A stretch of DNA of 64,000 nucleotides from Gordonia sediminis (GTDB lineage Bacteria; Actinomycetota; Actinomycetes; Mycobacteriales; Mycobacteriaceae). Position 1 is the stretch's first letter. Each line of letters opens with the position of its first letter. The notes below the pieces were generated by a model. That model worked only from the letters and a program-made list of their open reading frames with translations, was not told where the DNA came from and did no database searches. The stretch spans positions 519,601-583,600 of the forward strand of contig RZUM01000004.1 of assembly GCA_004193205.1 (NCBI GenBank), given 5' to 3'. This document shows positions 60,873-64,000 of this stretch, one piece after another. Made by a program: the position numbers and the translations under genes.

Positions 60873-62474
60873 ATGGCGTCAGATGCTGACAGTTCACATA
60901 ACAACGGTACTGATCATGGGTCTGCTGACGAGGACAAACCATCCGAGGCTAGCGGTAAACAAAGCCAAAATGGCCTTGAATCGCACGCTGGTGATTCTCC
61001 AAATCAATCAGAATCGAAGCCATCCGGAGGCGTGGCTAACCAGCAACTAGTCGATAACCCGCCGCCTGGACTTAGCTCTGCAGGGAATACCGCTCCAGTT
61101 GAAATAGCTCAGCCAGCTAACGTTGATATAAACCAGCCAACGACTGTCACTGTAACCAAGCCAAAGTCGCCTTCGCCCCGAGTTTCGCCGCATAGGCGCG
61201 CCGCGCGCCCGCCTTCTTCTCGACATTCGCACGTTCGCGCTTACGGCGCTGCTCGTCCGTCGGAGACTCCTCAACAAACCCCACCACCAAACAATCGCAA
61301 GCCCAAACCCGAAGCTAAATGGGATAAGTTCCGGCATTTCATCTCGCCACCTGCGAGTAGTAGTGAGGAGATGAATGAGTGGCGTAAGTCCCAGCAGCGC
61401 ACATCAGTAGTCGTGCTTGGGTGGATAACTTTTGTAGTTGTGATAGCACTTATCGTTGTCAATGTCATGACATTTTGGCTAGCACACACGAATACTGAAC
61501 AGCTCGAGCGAAACCAAGATACGGCACAGATGCTTAAGGAGGTCGACGCAGCTATCGGCCAAATCCAGTACCTTAAGAATCTAAAGCAACAGCTGTCGCA
61601 ACCTGCTCAGCCCTTAGAATCAGCAATACCGTCTAGCGCAGAAACAACATCTCCATCAAACCCACCGCCATCCACCGCAGCGCCCGAGAGCACCGAGAGT
61701 CCAGACCTGATAGCTATTCGACAATATTCATACGACCAAAGCATTGCATCAATCAAAGCTCAGATCGATTCGATCAACACGGATATCGCAAATGCCAACG
61801 CCGCCCGCCCAGTTTACCGGCAACATCAGGACTTTTGGAATAAGTTCAAAACAATCATGCTAGCGGGTAGTTTCGTGGTGTTCTTGATTCTCCTCGCCAT
61901 CACTTTCTCATTCTACCTAGCGCAACATCATAATTTCCAATATGATTATTGGTTCAAACAAGCACAGAAGGGTGCAGACCCTACAGAGACCTTCCAGAAG
62001 CAGCGAGAGTCTTATGCTAATTCCCTGACGGCTTACCAACGCATCGTTCTCAACTATGCACGAACAACTAGACGTGCGACGATAATATTTATTGTTCTCG
62101 GGTTCATCGGAGTCGCGGCGGTGACTGGCCTTACGTTCTGGCTTGCGGATCAGGATAAATTGAACGAATATGTCGCAGGTATCATTTCAGCGGCATCCGG
62201 TGCGCTTGTCGCTTACATCGCACAGATAGTTCTCACGAACGCCAAATCCTCTTCAGAGGAGCTAAGTGGCGTGTTCGAACTGCCATTCCAGCAAGACCGT
62301 GTCATGGTGGCACGAGAAATTATTAATGATAATATCACTGAACCCAAAAAGTCAGAGGCTTATGAGAAGGTCGTTGAGTCACTGCTTGTCCCGATAAGCA
62401 CCAAGAGTTCAAAAGCTAATACTCAAGCAGATGGCACCTCTTCCATCACTCCGACTCCAGGTGGAGGAACCTGA
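60873..62474 (+). CDS. Four-segment membrane protein with long disordered N-terminus
   Basis: 533 residues from the ATG at 60873 with an AGGAAGAG site. Residues 1-170 are hydrophilic, rich in Ser, Pro, Gln and Asn. Membrane segments lie at about 178-204, 328-350, 403-425 and 434-456; between the first two is a coiled region with a Pro/Ser-rich spacer. The last pair, with preceding NYARTTRRATII and following AKSSSEELSGVF, recalls the TRADD-N-associated 2TM domain known from bacterial conflict systems; this is a resemblance only. It is divergent from an Mrr-like nuclease gene. Confidence 0.6.
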   Translation: MASDADSSHNNGTDHGSADEDKPSEASGKQSQNGLESHAGDSPNQSESKPSGGVANQQLVDNPPPGLSSAGNTAPVEIAQPANVDINQPTTVTVTKPKSPSPRVSPHRRAARPPSSRHSHVRAYGAARPSETPQQTPPPNNRKPKPEAKWDKFRHFISPPASSSEEMNEWRKSQQRTSVVVLGWITFVVVIALIVVNVMTFWLAHTNTEQLERNQDTAQMLKEVDAAIGQIQYLKNLKQQLSQPAQPLESAIPSSAETTSPSNPPPSTAAPESTESPDLIAIRQYSYDQSIASIKAQIDSINTDIANANAARPVYRQHQDFWNKFKTIMLAGSFVVFLILLAITFSFYLAQHHNFQYDYWFKQAQKGADPTETFQKQRESYANSLTAYQRIVLNYARTTRRATIIFIVLGFIGVAAVTGLTFWLADQDKLNEYVAGIISAASGALVAYIAQIVLTNAKSSSEELSGVFELPFQQDRVMVAREIINDNITEPKKSEAYEKVVESLLVPISTKSSKANTQADGTSSITPTPGGGT

Positions 62475-62554
62475 GTCTTGCTGTCATCTCATCGAATTAC
62501 CCTGCCTGTACAATCCACTGGGCATCAATTACCGCTGGTATTAGCATAAACTCT

Positions 62555-63256
62555 ATGAAGCCTGAAACCCCTGATCAGAGCGATGAACATCCCCCAGAGC
62601 CAGAACTGATAGCTGACCTCATCCCTCCACCTGTCGAGCCTGCACAAGCCGATGTCGTCAACAGTCATCGAGCGCAGTACATGATCGCCATGATCGCTCT
62701 GGTCGGCGTCATTATGAGCGCATCGGTATCGGCCGTGACGACATACTTCGTGACCAGAGCCACGAATCAGGCGCAGTCAGAGCAGGAGCGTCAGAAGTAT
62801 CTATTGGAAACACGGAAAGCCACATATACCGCATTCTTGCCAAGACTAATCGAGCTGGGCAACGCAATATCAGACGCAGTCACCGAAGTCGATGGTTTTC
62901 TGGCGGGTCATCAAGATCGCGCCGACCCAGTGTCAACCAGAAAAGAGGTTAATCGCCTAATTGCGGTCGAGAAGCGATTTGGAGATGCGGTATACTCCAC
63001 CGAGCTCGTCTGTTCACTCGAAACCGGCAGTAAACTGATAAATACCGAAGATACTGCCGATCAGATATTCAATGATTACGGTCGCTTCGCTGAGCTTGCC
63101 ACAGCCGCTAGGCCGTCTCACGCCGAGATCGCTAATGTAGCCAAGCATCTACACAGCGCCTATGACGGTGACCCGAAATCGGGGAAGGGTGGCTACACCG
63201 ACGTGAACACTGACATCGTCATAGCCTTTCGGAAAGATCTACAGATACCTAAGTAG
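62555..63256 (+). CDS. Membrane-anchored helical protein
   Basis: 233 residues. A Pro/Glu-rich start, one hydrophobic segment (about residues 42-66), then helical body KYLLETRKATYTAFLPRLIELGNAI. Such anchor-plus-helix proteins are frequent in actinobacterial prophages and islands; role unknown, exclusion or abortive infection possible. Same plan as the gene at 45433-46194. Confidence 0.65.
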   Translation: MKPETPDQSDEHPPEPELIADLIPPPVEPAQADVVNSHRAQYMIAMIALVGVIMSASVSAVTTYFVTRATNQAQSEQERQKYLLETRKATYTAFLPRLIELGNAISDAVTEVDGFLAGHQDRADPVSTRKEVNRLIAVEKRFGDAVYSTELVCSLETGSKLINTEDTADQIFNDYGRFAELATAARPSHAEIANVAKHLHSAYDGDPKSGKGGYTDVNTDIVIAFRKDLQIPK

Positions 63257-63501
63257 CGCAGGGTTTACGTTCCAAGAGAAGTTCAAGTCAAACGCGTTCG
63301 TCAGCGCAGTGTAAACGTTGCGTGTCGTCCTGGAAGCCACGGCGATCGCGGTCGAGAACATGAGTCATGACAGCAGATCGACGAAACTTCTAGAAGAAAG
63401 CGAAGAAGTTGGTATTCGTCACCGGTGGCGATGACGTAGAAAATATCAAGATGGCTTTGCCAGCTCCACCGGCTTTTGCAGTGTTGGAGTAGCTATCTCC
63501 G
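63257..63501. other. Intergenic stretch with a broken small frame
   Basis: Contains a small reading frame from the ATG at 63367 to a TAG at 63490 that has an in-frame TAG after eight codons (63391). Downstream codons read KKAKKLVFVTGGDDVENIKMALPAPPAF in part, which looks coded. No other gene is seen. Confidence 0.4.
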
Positions 63502-64000
63502 CTAATAGGTCGTCGTTACCCATGACGAGCCGTTATAGTACTTGACTGGCTTTGTTACCCAGCTGCTTCCATTCCATACTTTGACAGGTTTTGCAGCAAA
63601 TGACGAGCCATTATAGACCTTTATGTCACCTGTCCCACCAGCTGGAGCAGATAAGCAGTCGCGCCGGCAACCACTGTCCAGCCGGCAGCGACGATCATCG
63701 GGTTCGTGCCTTCCTGGGCGCGAGTGATCGTCAGAGTGTCGCCGCTTACTCCTGTTACATAACCGATCTCAGCGTTGTCGTGCGTCGGTGAGCCAGTATT
63801 TGGGTCATAGAGCGTCACTGGCATGTTCGGCTCGAAGCGAGAGCCATCGCCGGGGTTCAACTCGAATGTCTGCCCTGTCGTTGAGGGTGAGGGCGGCGTC
63901 TTTGGCAGGTCCCCGATAGTCGGTCCGGTCTGTTCTAGAGCCGTTCCTTCTTGTGGTTGATCAGTCGATCTCGCAACCCACGGGATGGTGCCTGTGGGTG
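63502..64000 (-). pseudogene. Phage tail-fibre-like gene, 5' end beyond window, frameshifted
   Basis: The frame is open from the window end (PWVARSTDQPQEGTAL...) to a TAA at 63621, with a block DNAEIGYVTGVSGDTLTITRAQ typical of phage tail appendages. A one-base shift near 63650 opens the frame APAGGTGDIKVYNG that carries three repeats of the type (Y/W)NGSS(W/F)xxxKPV and ends at the TAG 63502. Such NGSSW repeats are common at the tips of tail fibres. Without the shift the protein loses its last 45 residues or so. Confidence 0.65.

Overview
The window comes from a high-GC mycolic-acid actinobacterium, most likely Gordonia or a close relative. The chromosomal part has the order ldt, DUF3618, bcp, acpS, fas known from the Mycobacterium tuberculosis Rv2518c-Rv2524c neighbourhood. 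It includes a single-chain type I fatty acid synthase and lipoprotein L,D-transpeptidases. All calls were made by reading the sequence; no database search was run.

Layout of the core (1-39.4 kb). 1-4.5 kb holds envelope genes: a secreted DUF4185 protein, two L,D-transpeptidases flanking tRNA-Lys, and a small DUF3618 membrane protein. 4.7-17.4 kb holds peroxiredoxin bcp, a TetR regulator, acpS-fas, and a HIT hydrolase overlapping a sirtuin. 17.4-30.3 kb holds a large helicase-nuclease with a rhodanese-like partner, a DEAD-box RNA helicase, a FadD15-like acyl-CoA ligase, an OpgC-like membrane protein, a methyltransferase with a small HTH protein, and two damaged genes (a frameshifted deazaflavin-type reductase and an N-terminally short alpha/beta hydrolase). 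30.3-38.1 kb is an inositol-type catabolic locus: two LacI regulators with visible palindromic operators, dehydrogenases, IolE- and IolH-like proteins and a sugar porter. Thymidine kinase and a HAD protein follow.

Genomic island (39.4 kb to the window end). A tRNA-Leu 3' fragment without its 5' half marks an attachment site. To its right the base composition drops visibly, and the genes become mostly unrecognised or phage-like. 40.7-44.7 kb is an operon of membrane proteins around a von Willebrand A (VWA) protein and a lipoprotein. 46.2-51.9 kb is a phage- or plasmid-like module (YopX, a replication-relaxation-like protein, a RecT-like candidate, a zinc-ribbon protein, a serine recombinase). 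Two near-identical promoter-operators control its divergent arms. 60.3-64 kb has an Mrr-like nuclease, membrane proteins and part of a phage tail-fibre gene.

Inside the island is a three-level nest of mobile DNA (51977-60303). An IS3-family element is split in its transposase gene by a recombinase-in-trio (RIT) element, whose middle recombinase gene is split by a second, inverted RIT element. Both RIT insertions lie in codons for conserved catalytic motifs of other recombinases. The nest and the VWA operon are the two most interesting things in the window.
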